In this document: positions 7,172-15,111 of the stretch, one piece after another | Position numbering within the stretch: the stretch's first letter is position 1 | Layout: every line of letters starts with the position of its first letter | NCBI GenBank assembly: GCA_003240855.1 | Contig: QFNN01000010.1 | Coordinates: forward strand, 1 to 45,651 | Reading direction: 5' to 3' | Length of the DNA stretch: 45,651 bases | DNA from: Sphingomonas sanxanigenens | Lineage (GTDB): Bacteria; Pseudomonadota; Alphaproteobacteria; Sphingomonadales; Sphingomonadaceae | The notes under the pieces: generated by a model | What the model was told of the DNA's origin: nothing | Databases searched by the model: none | What the model saw: only the letters and a program-made list of their open reading frames with translations | Made by a program: the position numbers and the translations under genes

Positions 7172-8671
7172 TCAATATGCGGCGCGCTGGAATAACAGCG
7201 AGAAGGCTGTCCGCACGATGATGTAGAGATCGAGCGCGACCGACCAGTTCTCGATATAATAGAGATCGCATTCGAGCCTGCGGAGCAGTTTTTCCTCCGT
7301 ATCGGTCTCGCCCCGCCAGCCATGGACCTGCGCCCACCCGGTAATGCCGGGCTTCACCTTATGCCGCGCCGCATAGTTGGCGACGACATCGGAGAAGAGG
7401 CGTTCGCCCGCGCGGGTCGACGGGGCGTGCGGGCGTGGGCCCACCAGCGACATTTCGCCGGTCATGACGTTGAAGAGTTGAGGCAGTTCATCGATGCTCG
7501 TCCGGCGGAGGAACCAGCCGACGCGCGTCACGCGGGGATCGCCGCGCTTGGCCTGGACGATCGCATCGGCCTCGCACCGGTCCTGCCGCATCGAGCGGAA
7601 CTTCCAGATGCGGAAGCGGCGGTTGTTGAAGCCTTCGCGTTCCTGCCGGAAGAAAACCGGGCCGGGGCTGTCGAGCTTGATCGCAATAGCCGCGACAAGG
7701 AGAATGGGCGAGACCAGCAGCAACGCCAGCGAGGCGAGGACGAGGTCCTCCACCTTCTTGATGATCTGATCCAGACCCGAAATGGGGCGCTCGAACAGAG
7801 TCATTACCGGCAGATCGCCGAGCATCACCACGGGGCGCTGCGCAAAGGCGAACACCGCCATGTCGGGCGCAAGGCGGATACGGACAGGCGTAACCGAGAG
7901 GATCGCGACGATTTCCTGCAGGCGCGCCTCTGCGGACCAGGGCAGGGCGACGATCACCTGTTCGACCCGGCCTTCGCGAATAAGCTCGATCAGATCGTCG
8001 AGATTGCCGCGCAACGCCAGGCTGGTTTCGCGATCGGGCAGACGATCGGGCGTGCGATCGTCGAAGAAGCCGACGAGATCGATCGTCAGCTTATCGTTGC
8101 CGTTGATATAGCGCGCGAGCCGGTCACCCTGCGCTTCGGCGCCGAAGATGGCGACGCGCTGGTTGAAAACGCCGCGCCGCTTGAGCCGAAGCATCCAGCC
8201 GGTGCCCGCCGCGCGGACGCCGAGCAGTCCGACCGCGCCGATGCCGAACCAGGCGAGCGCCCAGCCGCGCGAAAAATTGTCGGATACCTTGAGCAGGAAG
8301 CCCAGGGTCAGCAGGAAGATGAGCGTCGCCAGCCAGGCGGTCATCACGCGGCTCCACGACTGGCGCACCTGGAAGCGGACGTCCACATCGTAGCAGCCGG
8401 TGATTTCGCTGAGCCCCGCGAAGAACAGCGCGGCGACAAGCACGGTATTCACATAGGCGCCGGCCATGTCGCCGGGCGCCGAATCGATCGTCAGCACCGC
8501 CGACAGCGCCGCCGAGCCAAGGATGACGCCAATCTCGACAAGGCGGAGCAGGAGCACCGCCAGTTCCATCATCGCCGGGGAATGACGCTGCGCCTCCGCC
8601 GGCGCGTCGACGGTGGTCGCCGCCGGCGTGGTCGCGCCCGCGGGTTCGGGACGCGGCGACATCATGCCCAT
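7172..8671 (-). CDS. Undecaprenyl-phosphate sugar phosphotransferase, WcaJ/GelB type
   Basis: A 499-residue initiating enzyme that would load the first sugar phosphate, probably glucose-1-phosphate, onto undecaprenyl phosphate. It has four N-terminal membrane helices (about 38-150), a Rossmann-like central domain (RVAIFGAEAQGDRLARYI), one further hydrophobic segment near 310-335 (LVLASLALLLVSPILLVAAI), and the catalytic bacterial sugar transferase domain with KLDSPGPVFFRQER, FRIWKFRSM, RRTSIDELPQLFNV and LVGPRPHAP. The C-terminus YDL/YIENWSVALDLYII is typical. ATG 8671 follows GGGGA at good spacing. It is the last gene of the minus-strand EPS operon and corresponds in role to SpsB/GelB of sphingan clusters. 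Confidence 0.93.
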   Translation of the reverse strand: MGMMSPRPEPAGATTPAATTVDAPAEAQRHSPAMMELAVLLLRLVEIGVILGSAALSAVLTIDSAPGDMAGAYVNTVLVAALFFAGLSEITGCYDVDVRFQVRQSWSRVMTAWLATLIFLLTLGFLLKVSDNFSRGWALAWFGIGAVGLLGVRAAGTGWMLRLKRRGVFNQRVAIFGAEAQGDRLARYINGNDKLTIDLVGFFDDRTPDRLPDRETSLALRGNLDDLIELIREGRVEQVIVALPWSAEARLQEIVAILSVTPVRIRLAPDMAVFAFAQRPVVMLGDLPVMTLFERPISGLDQIIKKVEDLVLASLALLLVSPILLVAAIAIKLDSPGPVFFRQEREGFNNRRFRIWKFRSMRQDRCEADAIVQAKRGDPRVTRVGWFLRRTSIDELPQLFNVMTGEMSLVGPRPHAPSTRAGERLFSDVVANYAARHKVKPGITGWAQVHGWRGETDTEEKLLRRLECDLYYIENWSVALDLYIIVRTAFSLLFQRAAY

Positions 8672-8752
8672 GCCGGCAGTCCCCGCCGGCTCCGCAGCCG
8701 CGCCGCCTCGCTTGTCAGAACGGGCCGATCGGGCCGGTCGGCCGCCATGCGA

Positions 8753-9457
8753 TCACGCCTTGCCCGAGGGCTGGCTAAGCTCCCGGGCCTTTTCGGTGGT
8801 GATCAGCGCAGCGCGCATATCGGGTTTCATGTCGCGGATCATTGCGCGCGCAAAGGCCTCGTTGAGCTCGAAGGCGGCCTCGCGGTCGCTGAGCCCGTTG
8901 GAGATGCGGACGAGCACGCCGTCCGGAATGATGCCGGCGATGGCCTGGCGCAGCTTCATCGAACGCTGCTGGCGACCATCGGCAGGCAGATATTCGCCGA
9001 TCCGCGTCCAGTAGCTGATATGTTCGGTGCGGTCGGGCGTCGACGCAGTCAGGCGGCGACCGGGAAGCGTCACCCCGCGATCAAGATCGAAATCGAACGC
9101 CTCGCTCTCGGTCACCTGGAAGCCGAATGCGGGGTAGCAGACCTCGGGCCGGTGAAGCTGGAGGTTGTCGCTCTGCGTATCGCCATAAGCGATGAGCAGC
9201 ATCACATAATCGCCATTGGGTCGCACATAGAGGCGCGAGACCTGCTGGCTATAGAGCTTGTTCGCGAGGCTGTTGTCGCTTTCCGGCGTCACGATGGCGT
9301 TGGTGTCCATCTGCTTCCAGCCCTCGAAGGTGAGGGGGATGGCGTCGGCCAGCTTGCGGCCATGGACCAGCGACATGCGGTTGCGCGGGCGGATCGCCTC
9401 GGCGCCGCCGGCGGCGGCAAGGCAGGCCGCGCCGACCAGGAGATCGCGCCGGTTCAT
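8753..9457 (-). CDS. epsI: EpsI family exosortase-associated protein
   Basis: A 234-residue protein with an N-terminal signal or Tat-like leader (MNRRDLLVGAACLAAAGGAEA). The body carries the EpsI signature: an early IPLTFEGWKQMD segment, then YGDTQSDNLQLHRPEVCYPAFGF, in which the cysteine and HxPExCYP motif are diagnostic. In many bacteria this domain is fused to the C-terminus of the exosortase; here it is separate, with its ATG overlapping the exosortase stop (ATGA). The biochemical role of EpsI is not established. It is assumed to assist exosortase function or EPS assembly in the periplasm. Confidence 0.88.
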   Translation of the reverse strand: MNRRDLLVGAACLAAAGGAEAIRPRNRMSLVHGRKLADAIPLTFEGWKQMDTNAIVTPESDNSLANKLYSQQVSRLYVRPNGDYVMLLIAYGDTQSDNLQLHRPEVCYPAFGFQVTESEAFDFDLDRGVTLPGRRLTASTPDRTEHISYWTRIGEYLPADGRQQRSMKLRQAIAGIIPDGVLVRISNGLSDREAAFELNEAFARAMIRDMKPDMRAALITTEKARELSQPSGKA

Positions 9458-10362
9458 GCCTTATGCTCCTCGCCGGAAACGGCCGGGGGCGCCGATTTGG
9501 TGAGCATCCGGCGAATGGGGGTCATCAGGCTGTCGACGGCGAAAATGCCGAGCAGCGCAGTCGCGAACATCAGCAGCCCGGCGGTCGAGTGCAGGAAGCC
9601 CTGCGCCGCCGCGTTGCCGAAATAATAGGTGATGAGCACGAGGATGATGACGCGCACCAGATTGGCGAGCAGCGCGGCCGGGATGATCCATAGCATCAGA
9701 AACAGCGAATATCGCACCGACGCGTTGTGAAGGATGTAGATGTAGAAGAGGCTGATCGCGGTGAGGCTGATGAGCGAATTGAGGCCGGCGCACGCATCCT
9801 CGACCAGCAATTGATATTGCGCGATGTAGAGCGTGACGCCTTCGCGCACGATCGGATAGCCGGCCTTGGTGAGCAGCATCGTCGCTGTGTGCGAGATGAA
9901 GGATTTGAGCGGCGCGGTGATCGTGTCGATCACCCACCCGGGAATGGGCACCGCGAAGCAGAGATAGAGGATCGGGAACCACATGCGGGTCACCGCCTCG
10001 CGCCCGAAATAATAATAGAAGATCAGCACCAGCTCGAAGAGCAGCGCCGCCGCCTCGATGACGAGGAAATCAAAAGCGCGCGCAAGCACATAGGCGACGA
10101 GCAGGACGACCGATCCCGCCCAGAAGATCAGCGCCGATCCGGGCTGGCGGATGCTGAGCATTTCCTTCCACCGCCGCGCGACCAGCCAGATGCCGGTCGC
10201 GAGCACGATGGGGCCGTGGACGCCGGCCTCGGCCGTCCAGGTATTTTGCGCGATGGTGATGATGGTGGGCACGAGCAGCGCCAGGATGCCGAGAAAAAGC
10301 GGCCAGTGCGCGGCAAGAGCCGCGCGGCTGTCGCCGGGGCGCGCAGAGCTGCTCATGTCCAT
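9454..10362 (-). CDS. xrtV: Exosortase, probably XrtV type
   Basis: A 302-residue, largely hydrophobic protein with about eight membrane helices. The three exosortase residues are visible: cysteine C191 in VEDACAGLNSL, arginine in NLVRVIILVLITYY and histidine in QGFLHSTAGLL. The frame stays open much further upstream, but the ATG at 10362 overlaps the stop of the preceding ATPase gene (TGATG) and begins MDMSSSARPGDSRAALAAH just before the first helix. Exosortases are transpeptidases that process proteins bearing a C-terminal sorting signal. Assignment to the XrtV subtype rests on the neighbourhood (separate EpsI, small accessory protein, EpsD, sphingomonad EPS genes) and is less sure than the family. 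No clear substrate protein is encoded in the window. Confidence 0.9.
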   Translation of the reverse strand: MDMSSSARPGDSRAALAAHWPLFLGILALLVPTIITIAQNTWTAEAGVHGPIVLATGIWLVARRWKEMLSIRQPGSALIFWAGSVVLLVAYVLARAFDFLVIEAAALLFELVLIFYYYFGREAVTRMWFPILYLCFAVPIPGWVIDTITAPLKSFISHTATMLLTKAGYPIVREGVTLYIAQYQLLVEDACAGLNSLISLTAISLFYIYILHNASVRYSLFLMLWIIPAALLANLVRVIILVLITYYFGNAAAQGFLHSTAGLLMFATALLGIFAVDSLMTPIRRMLTKSAPPAVSGEEHKA

Positions 10363-11072
10363 CAGAAGTCGTTCAGGACGGTGCCGACGATCACCGAACG
10401 GTCGGCGCGCAGCAGCCGGGCCAGCATCTGCACATCGCTGTAATGCGTCTTGTGCTTGCGCGCGACGATGATGCTGTAGCCGGCGACGGTCGCGACGCGC
10501 TGCGCATCGGTGCAGGTGTTGCTGGGCGTCGTGTCGATGATCGTGAGCTGGAACTGGCGCAGCAACTGATCGACCGCCGAGCGGAAGCGATCGCCCGACA
10601 GCAATTCCTGGGGATTGGCCGGAACGGCGCCCGCCGCCACGACCGAGAGGTTTGGCAGCACTTCGGCATTGATGATCTGCGACAGGCGCATGCCTTCGTC
10701 GGCGAGATATTCGGACAGGCCCGGCGTGCCTTCGGGCAGATCGCAAAGCCCGGCGATGCTGGGCGTGCGCAGATTGCCGTCGACGATGACGGTCCGGACG
10801 CCGATCTGCGCCATGGCGACGGCGAGGTTGAATGCCGCATAGGTGCAGCCCGACCCCGTCGAGGGCGTGCAGAAGGCGAGCGCGCGCCGCCCTTCGCGGA
10901 CATGCTGCGCCATGATGCGCGTACGCAGGCCGCGGATCGCCTCGGCATTGATGCTGGTCGGATCCGACAGCATCACCGACGCGATATGATATTCGGGGCC
11001 GGCTTCCCAGCTCGGCTCGGGCGCGGCGGGCTCGGCCGCCGGCTCGCTGGCGATGATATCGATATTGTCCAT
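10362..11072 (-). CDS. CpsD/BY-kinase-like ATPase with degenerate Walker A
   Basis: A 236-residue cytoplasmic protein with the fold of the ATPase half of bacterial tyrosine kinases (Wzc-C, CpsD) and MinD/ParA proteins: EAIRGLRTRIM at the start, Walker A', GTPGLSEYL, and LSVVAAGAVPANPQELL. The nucleotide loop reads PSTGSGCTYAAFNLA where the family has PGxGKSTTAANLA, so the catalytic lysine is replaced by Cys. Walker A' reads VIVDGNLRTPS, with the second Asp replaced by Asn. There is no C-terminal tyrosine cluster. It lies between Wzz (4 bases away) and the exosortase (overlapping), so it probably modulates chain-length control without classical kinase activity, perhaps like the sphingan GelE/SpsE proteins. 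Confidence 0.82.
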   Translation of the reverse strand: MDNIDIIASEPAAEPAAPEPSWEAGPEYHIASVMLSDPTSINAEAIRGLRTRIMAQHVREGRRALAFCTPSTGSGCTYAAFNLAVAMAQIGVRTVIVDGNLRTPSIAGLCDLPEGTPGLSEYLADEGMRLSQIINAEVLPNLSVVAAGAVPANPQELLSGDRFRSAVDQLLRQFQLTIIDTTPSNTCTDAQRVATVAGYSIIVARKHKTHYSDVQMLARLLRADRSVIVGTVLNDF

Positions 11073-11075
11073 GAC

Positions 11076-12401
11076 TTAAGCCTCCGCCAGCTCGCCGCGC
11101 CGACGGTTCCTGCGGTCGATGAAGCGCAGGACGCGGCTGACGAGGCCATTGGGATTCCGCGTGCTGCCGACGACCGAAAAGACGGGAACGCCGGCGGCAT
11201 GCTCAAGGTCGGTATCGCTCCGGATGCGGCGATTGAGCAGTTCGACGAGCAGCGCGAGGCCGACGCCGAGCGCGAGGCCGAGGCCGATCGAGCCGCCGAT
11301 GATCAGCGGAATGTTCGGGAAGCTCGGCTTTTCCGGCGCAGTGGCGTTGCCCAGCGGTTCGAGGCTGGTCTCGCCGACATCCGCCTGGACGCGGAGCTGC
11401 GCCGCCGAGGAAGCGAACTTCTGATACTGATCGCGCTTCATGTCGATGTCGCGCTGCATCTGGTTGATGCGGTCGATCTTGTCGCGCTCGCCCAGAACGC
11501 GCGCCTTCTGCGCCTGGAACTTGCCTTCGATCTGCGCGGCGCTGACGCCGCCGCCGCCGCCGGTGCGCGCGACTTCGGCCGCGAGCACCTGGCGCTGCTT
11601 CTGGAGCGCGATGAAGGTCGGGTGGTTGGGACCGAGCGTGGAAGCGGCGAGCTGGATCTGCTGGTCGACCTGATCGAGCTGGGTCTGCGCGGGCGAGGCC
11701 ATGCTGGTGATCGTCGCCGGGAGCGTCGAGGCGCCCGAGAGCTGCGTCAGCTTCTGGCTTTCGAGATCGGTATTGGTGGCGTCGAGAACGATGCCGTTCG
11801 CCTTGGCATAGGCGGTGCGGGCGTCCTCGGCCGCAGTCAGATCGGCCTTGGCGCGCTCGGCCTGATCGCGATACCAGTCGGCGGTGCGCGCCGAGGTTTC
11901 ACGCGTCGAGCGCAGATTCTGCTCAATGAAGGTGTCGCGGATCAGGTCCGCGATCTGCTTGGCGAATTCAGGGCTGGAGCCGCGATAGCTGATCTCGAGG
12001 ATGTTGCTGCCCTCGACCATGCTCGCCTTGGTGTTGTCGGCGATCTGCTGCGCCAGCCAGCGGCGGATGTCGGTGCCCTTCCCGTCGGTCGCGCGCGCAT
12101 AGGACTCGATCAGCGCGGGATCATTGGCCCAGCCGAGCTTGTCGATCACCGGCTCCGCAGTCTGCAGATCCTCGATAAGCTGCATCTGCGTGCTGATATA
12201 ATTGCGCAGCATGTTGGTGGCGATCAACTGGCCGGTGACCGGATCGGGCTTGATCAGATCGAGGATCACCCGGCTGCGCGCTTCGTAGCGCGGCGGAAGC
12301 AACTGCGACACGATGATTGCGGTCACCAGCGAAGCGAGCAGCGTCGCGATGATGATGGCCTTGCGGGCCATCAGGATGCGGAGGAACTGAACGAGATTCA
12401 C
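11076..12401 (-). CDS. Polysaccharide chain-length/co-polymerase protein, Wzz/GumC family
   Basis: A 441-residue inner-membrane protein with a membrane helix at about 14-36 (AIIIATLLASLVTAIIVSQL), a Wzz domain (PPRYEARSRVILD), a long helical coiled-coil periplasmic part (about 160-340, with AERAKADLTAAEDARTAYAK) and a second helix near 385-405 preceded by the Pro-rich PEKPSFPNIPL. The start is GTG, supported by AAGGGAG seven bases upstream. It would set chain length together with the Wzy-like polymerase (18737-20371) and connect to the Wza-like exporter upstream; the kinase-like domain is a separate gene just downstream. Confidence 0.93.
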   Translation of the reverse strand: MNLVQFLRILMARKAIIIATLLASLVTAIIVSQLLPPRYEARSRVILDLIKPDPVTGQLIATNMLRNYISTQMQLIEDLQTAEPVIDKLGWANDPALIESYARATDGKGTDIRRWLAQQIADNTKASMVEGSNILEISYRGSSPEFAKQIADLIRDTFIEQNLRSTRETSARTADWYRDQAERAKADLTAAEDARTAYAKANGIVLDATNTDLESQKLTQLSGASTLPATITSMASPAQTQLDQVDQQIQLAASTLGPNHPTFIALQKQRQVLAAEVARTGGGGGVSAAQIEGKFQAQKARVLGERDKIDRINQMQRDIDMKRDQYQKFASSAAQLRVQADVGETSLEPLGNATAPEKPSFPNIPLIIGGSIGLGLALGVGLALLVELLNRRIRSDTDLEHAAGVPVFSVVGSTRNPNGLVSRVLRFIDRRNRRRGELAEA

Positions 12402-12427
12402 GGGGCTGCTCCCTTAAACGCGGGCGA

Positions 12428-13270
12428 TCAGAAGAGTCGTTCGCCGACCACGAGCACGTCGCCGGGCTGGATCACATAATCCATGCCGACCTTCTTTTCC
12501 GTGCCGTCGTGATAGAGCTTGATGCGCTTTTCCGAGCCGTTGGGAGTGAGGCCGCCGCCACGGGCGAGCGCGCGGCGCAGCGTCATCTCGATCTTGAGCG
12601 GATAGGCGCCCGGCGCATTGACCTGGCCATAGATATAGAAAAGCTCGGCAGCGGGGACATAGAGCTTGTCGCCCGGCTGGACGAGCGGATCATCCTCGAC
12701 GCCGCCGGCCGCGAGCTTCTTGAAATCAAGCTTCAGCTCTTCCCCATTCTGGCGGCGCAGCACCACATAATCAGCGCCGGTCTCACGCAGGCCGCCGGCG
12801 CGCGCCAGAACTTCGGAGACGCGATAGGCGCGATCGACGGGCTGGAGGCCGGGCTGGGCTATGTCGCCGAGCACGATCACATAGCGGCTGGCGAACGACA
12901 CGATGTCGGTGCTGAGGAACGGCTTGGCGTAATAGCCGCCGGTGCGCAGCTTGTCGGCCACCATGTTGTTGAACTGGATGACCGTCAGGCCCTGCGCCTT
13001 GACGTCGCCGATATAAGGCAGCGCGATCATCCCGTCGTTGCGGATCTTCGCGCGCGTCTTGAACTCGGGCTGGCCGAGCACGTCGACTTCGATCACGTCG
13101 TCCGGCCCCAGCACATAGCCGGCGAGCAGATCCTTTTCCTGCTTGTCGGGGCTGGCCGCCGGCTTGGCGGGCGCAGCGGCGGGAACGGGCGGCTGCGCGA
13201 AAGCGACCGCCGACATCAAGAGCGCCGACGAAGCGGCGAGCGAACCAAATACAGACCTGCTCATGCTCAT
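12428..13270 (-). CDS. Outer-membrane polysaccharide export protein, Wza/GumB family
   Basis: About 280 residues. A signal peptide (MSMSRSVFGSLAASSALLMSAVAFAQ) is followed by a Pro/Ala linker, the polysaccharide export domain (YVLGPDDVIEVDVLGQPEF, then KIRNDGMIALPYIGDVKAQG) and SLBB domains (YVIVLGDIAQPGLQPVDR; FYIYGQVNAPGAYPLKIEM). There is no lipobox cysteine, unlike E. coli Wza and like several GumB/GelD-type proteins. The precise start is uncertain among three nearby ATGs (13276, 13270, 13264); all give the same mature protein. It follows the barrel gene by 10 bases and precedes the co-polymerase. Confidence 0.92.
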   Translation of the reverse strand: MSMSRSVFGSLAASSALLMSAVAFAQPPVPAAAPAKPAASPDKQEKDLLAGYVLGPDDVIEVDVLGQPEFKTRAKIRNDGMIALPYIGDVKAQGLTVIQFNNMVADKLRTGGYYAKPFLSTDIVSFASRYVIVLGDIAQPGLQPVDRAYRVSEVLARAGGLRETGADYVVLRRQNGEELKLDFKKLAAGGVEDDPLVQPGDKLYVPAAELFYIYGQVNAPGAYPLKIEMTLRRALARGGGLTPNGSEKRIKLYHDGTEKKVGMDYVIQPGDVLVVGERLF

Positions 13271-13280
13271 TCCCATTGCT

Positions 13281-14510
13281 TCAAAGACCAAGCGAAACGC
13301 CGAATCCGATGCGCGTGTCATTATAGCGCTGGAACAGGATCCTGGAATTGCGGCGCGTGTGCGACACGTCAGTGCTGAAGGTCAGTTTTCTCCACGTGTA
13401 ACGAAGCCCGCCATTGGCGGTCCAGAAATCATAGTCCGCCTGCGAAAAAGGCGTGATTACAGGCGAACCGTTCATATTCTGTTTCTGATAGCTCGCCCCC
13501 AGTTGCGCCGAAAGCGAACGGCTGAAGGTGTAGTTACCCTGCAACGAATAAAGATCCGTTATCGTGTAGGCGACGTCCGCAAGATTCGATGCCGATGCGC
13601 TGCGCGAGGCGATGGCGTCGATCTGGAGCGCATCGATGGGCCGGGCGGTGACGTTGAGCGCATAGGATGCGCCGTGGAACTTCGGCGAGAGAGGCAGCTT
13701 CGGCGTCACCCAGGTATAGCCGGCCGAAACCTTGCCCGTGATCCGCGAACCGATGTTGCGTTCAAAGCTGACGCCGGCGCTGTAGATCTTGGCGCCGTCA
13801 TCCACGATATCGGTTCCGCCGATGATGTACTGGCGGTTCGGATAGCTCAGCTTGTTATAGTTGCCGTAGAGCAGCAGCGTCCCGAAAGTGGGGCGCGTAT
13901 AGCCGATATTTCCCCCGAACGAGTCCGAATTATAATTGAGAATCTTGAGCGGCGCGAGGCTGTTGGTCACATTCTCATGCCGGTAATTGCCGCCATAGGT
14001 AAGGCCGAGCGGGCCGCCGCAGTTGAACGTTGTGCCGATGGCCCTGTGCGTTTCGGTATTGTCGATCTGATCGACCGAAATCAGCGCATAGCGATTGCTG
14101 AGCATGCGCGTGTAGGTGCCGTCGATCGTCGGGCTGCAGCCCAGCAGATTGAGTCGTGCGCCGCCGTTGATGTCGAGGCGCTCGCGATTCAGCGTGCTGT
14201 TGTTCTTGTAGAAATCATAGCCGACCGAACCGTTGAGGTAGAGCGCCTGGCGGCTGAACGGCATTTGAAGATCAAAGCCTACGCCCGGCGCGATATGGAG
14301 ATCGTCCCGCGTGCCATTGCCTGCGGGAATGAAGGCCTTGTTCACGCCATAGACGTTCGAATCATATTCGATGCGGACCGACGGGGTGACCGAAATCTCG
14401 CGGGTCGGAAGATCCGACCGCTGAGCGGCCCACGCCGCGCCACCCGACGACATCAGCAGGATCGTGATCGTCGAAGCCAGTTTCAATGTAGCCACCCTAC
14501 GCCCAAACAT
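13281..14510 (-). CDS. Outer-membrane beta-barrel protein of the EPS operon
   Basis: A 409-residue exported protein: a signal peptide ending near GGAAWAAQ, then many amphipathic strands alternating aromatic and polar residues (VTPSVRIEYDSNVYG, YLNGSVGYDFYKNN, LTYGGNYRHENVT, LRYTWRKLTFSTDVSHTRR), ending in an aromatic/Leu-rich strand (TRIGFGVSLGL). Exosortase and sphingan clusters usually hold such a barrel (BBP2-like; GelF/SpsF in sphingans). It is the first gene of the minus-strand EPS operon. Its ATG is preceded directly by a short hairpin, GGCCCA/TGGGCC at 14511-14527, instead of a recognisable ribosome-binding site, so the start is not certain. Confidence 0.8.
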   Translation of the reverse strand: MFGRRVATLKLASTITILLMSSGGAAWAAQRSDLPTREISVTPSVRIEYDSNVYGVNKAFIPAGNGTRDDLHIAPGVGFDLQMPFSRQALYLNGSVGYDFYKNNSTLNRERLDINGGARLNLLGCSPTIDGTYTRMLSNRYALISVDQIDNTETHRAIGTTFNCGGPLGLTYGGNYRHENVTNSLAPLKILNYNSDSFGGNIGYTRPTFGTLLLYGNYNKLSYPNRQYIIGGTDIVDDGAKIYSAGVSFERNIGSRITGKVSAGYTWVTPKLPLSPKFHGASYALNVTARPIDALQIDAIASRSASASNLADVAYTITDLYSLQGNYTFSRSLSAQLGASYQKQNMNGSPVITPFSQADYDFWTANGGLRYTWRKLTFSTDVSHTRRNSRILFQRYNDTRIGFGVSLGL

Positions 14511-14813
14511 GGCCCAAAAGCTGGGCCACCCTACCCCCGAAGGACTATTCGGCTAACCTGTTGCGGGCGTCGAGGCAACATCATTGGCCGCGCGGAAACC
14601 ATGTTCCATCGGTTCGCGTTTTTCGGGTAATGGCCTGTCGACGCGGTCCAATCCCCGGAAATGCGCGCTTTTCAGGCTACGGCGCGCCGGCGAGGCGCGC
14701 GGCCTATTAACAATCTTTGTCTTGCGCCTCCGGTCGCGGGACCTTTGTATTGGGTCGATTTCAATGATAGGCCGCACCCGATCGCAATATTTTGCAAATG
14801 GGGCGGACAAGCG
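14511..14813. other. Divergent intergenic region between EPS operon and accessory gene
   Basis: About 300 bases separating the leftward EPS operon from the rightward accessory gene, so promoters for both should be here. I see a 6-bp hairpin at 14511-14527 next to the barrel start, with a GTAGGGTGGC motif both upstream and downstream of that ATG. An AT-rich stretch at 14705-14800 lies ahead of the plus-strand gene. No convincing promoter pair or operator stands out, and an upstream extension of the plus-strand frame (from 14661) looks non-coding. Confidence 0.45.
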
Positions 14814-15059
14814 ATGCAGACACCGTATGATTGGATTACCATCGCGATTTTCGCCGGATTGATCGTGGTTTTTCTGCAGCGTTCGGTTGGGGACGGCGAA
14901 CCGCAGGATTCGATTCTCAGTTATCTTCCGCCCTCGATAGGCTGCGCCGTTTCCAATTATCTCGGCAATCACGGCTATGACGCCTTCGCCGTTATCGGAA
15001 TCGTAGCGGTTCTGGCCTACAGTTATTTCGTATTGAAGCCGTTCAAGCGGCAGGGTTGA
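14814..15059 (+). CDS. Small membrane protein, probable XrtV-system accessory protein
   Basis: An 81-residue protein, MQTPYDWITIAIFAGLIV and onward, with two membrane helices (about 7-20 and 58-75) around a conserved-looking loop, DSILSYLPPSIGCAVSNYLG. Its size and the MQTPYDW start resemble the small protein annotated as an XrtV sorting system accessory protein in sphingomonads; this is from memory and not verified. The ATG has GGGGCGGA upstream. It lies divergent to the exosortase operon and 52 bases before an AAA ATPase gene on the same strand. Function unknown. Confidence 0.65.
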   Translation: MQTPYDWITIAIFAGLIVVFLQRSVGDGEPQDSILSYLPPSIGCAVSNYLGNHGYDAFAVIGIVAVLAYSYFVLKPFKRQG

Positions 15060-15111
15060 CGGGCGGCGCGCCGGAAGGAACGATCGCGACGCCAAGACGT
15101 AAGGAATTGAT

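Noticed and set aside
7322..9625. A long open frame on the plus strand (over 760 codons)
   Set aside because: It is antisense to the sugar transferase and EpsI genes, with no domain; a GC-rich shadow frame.
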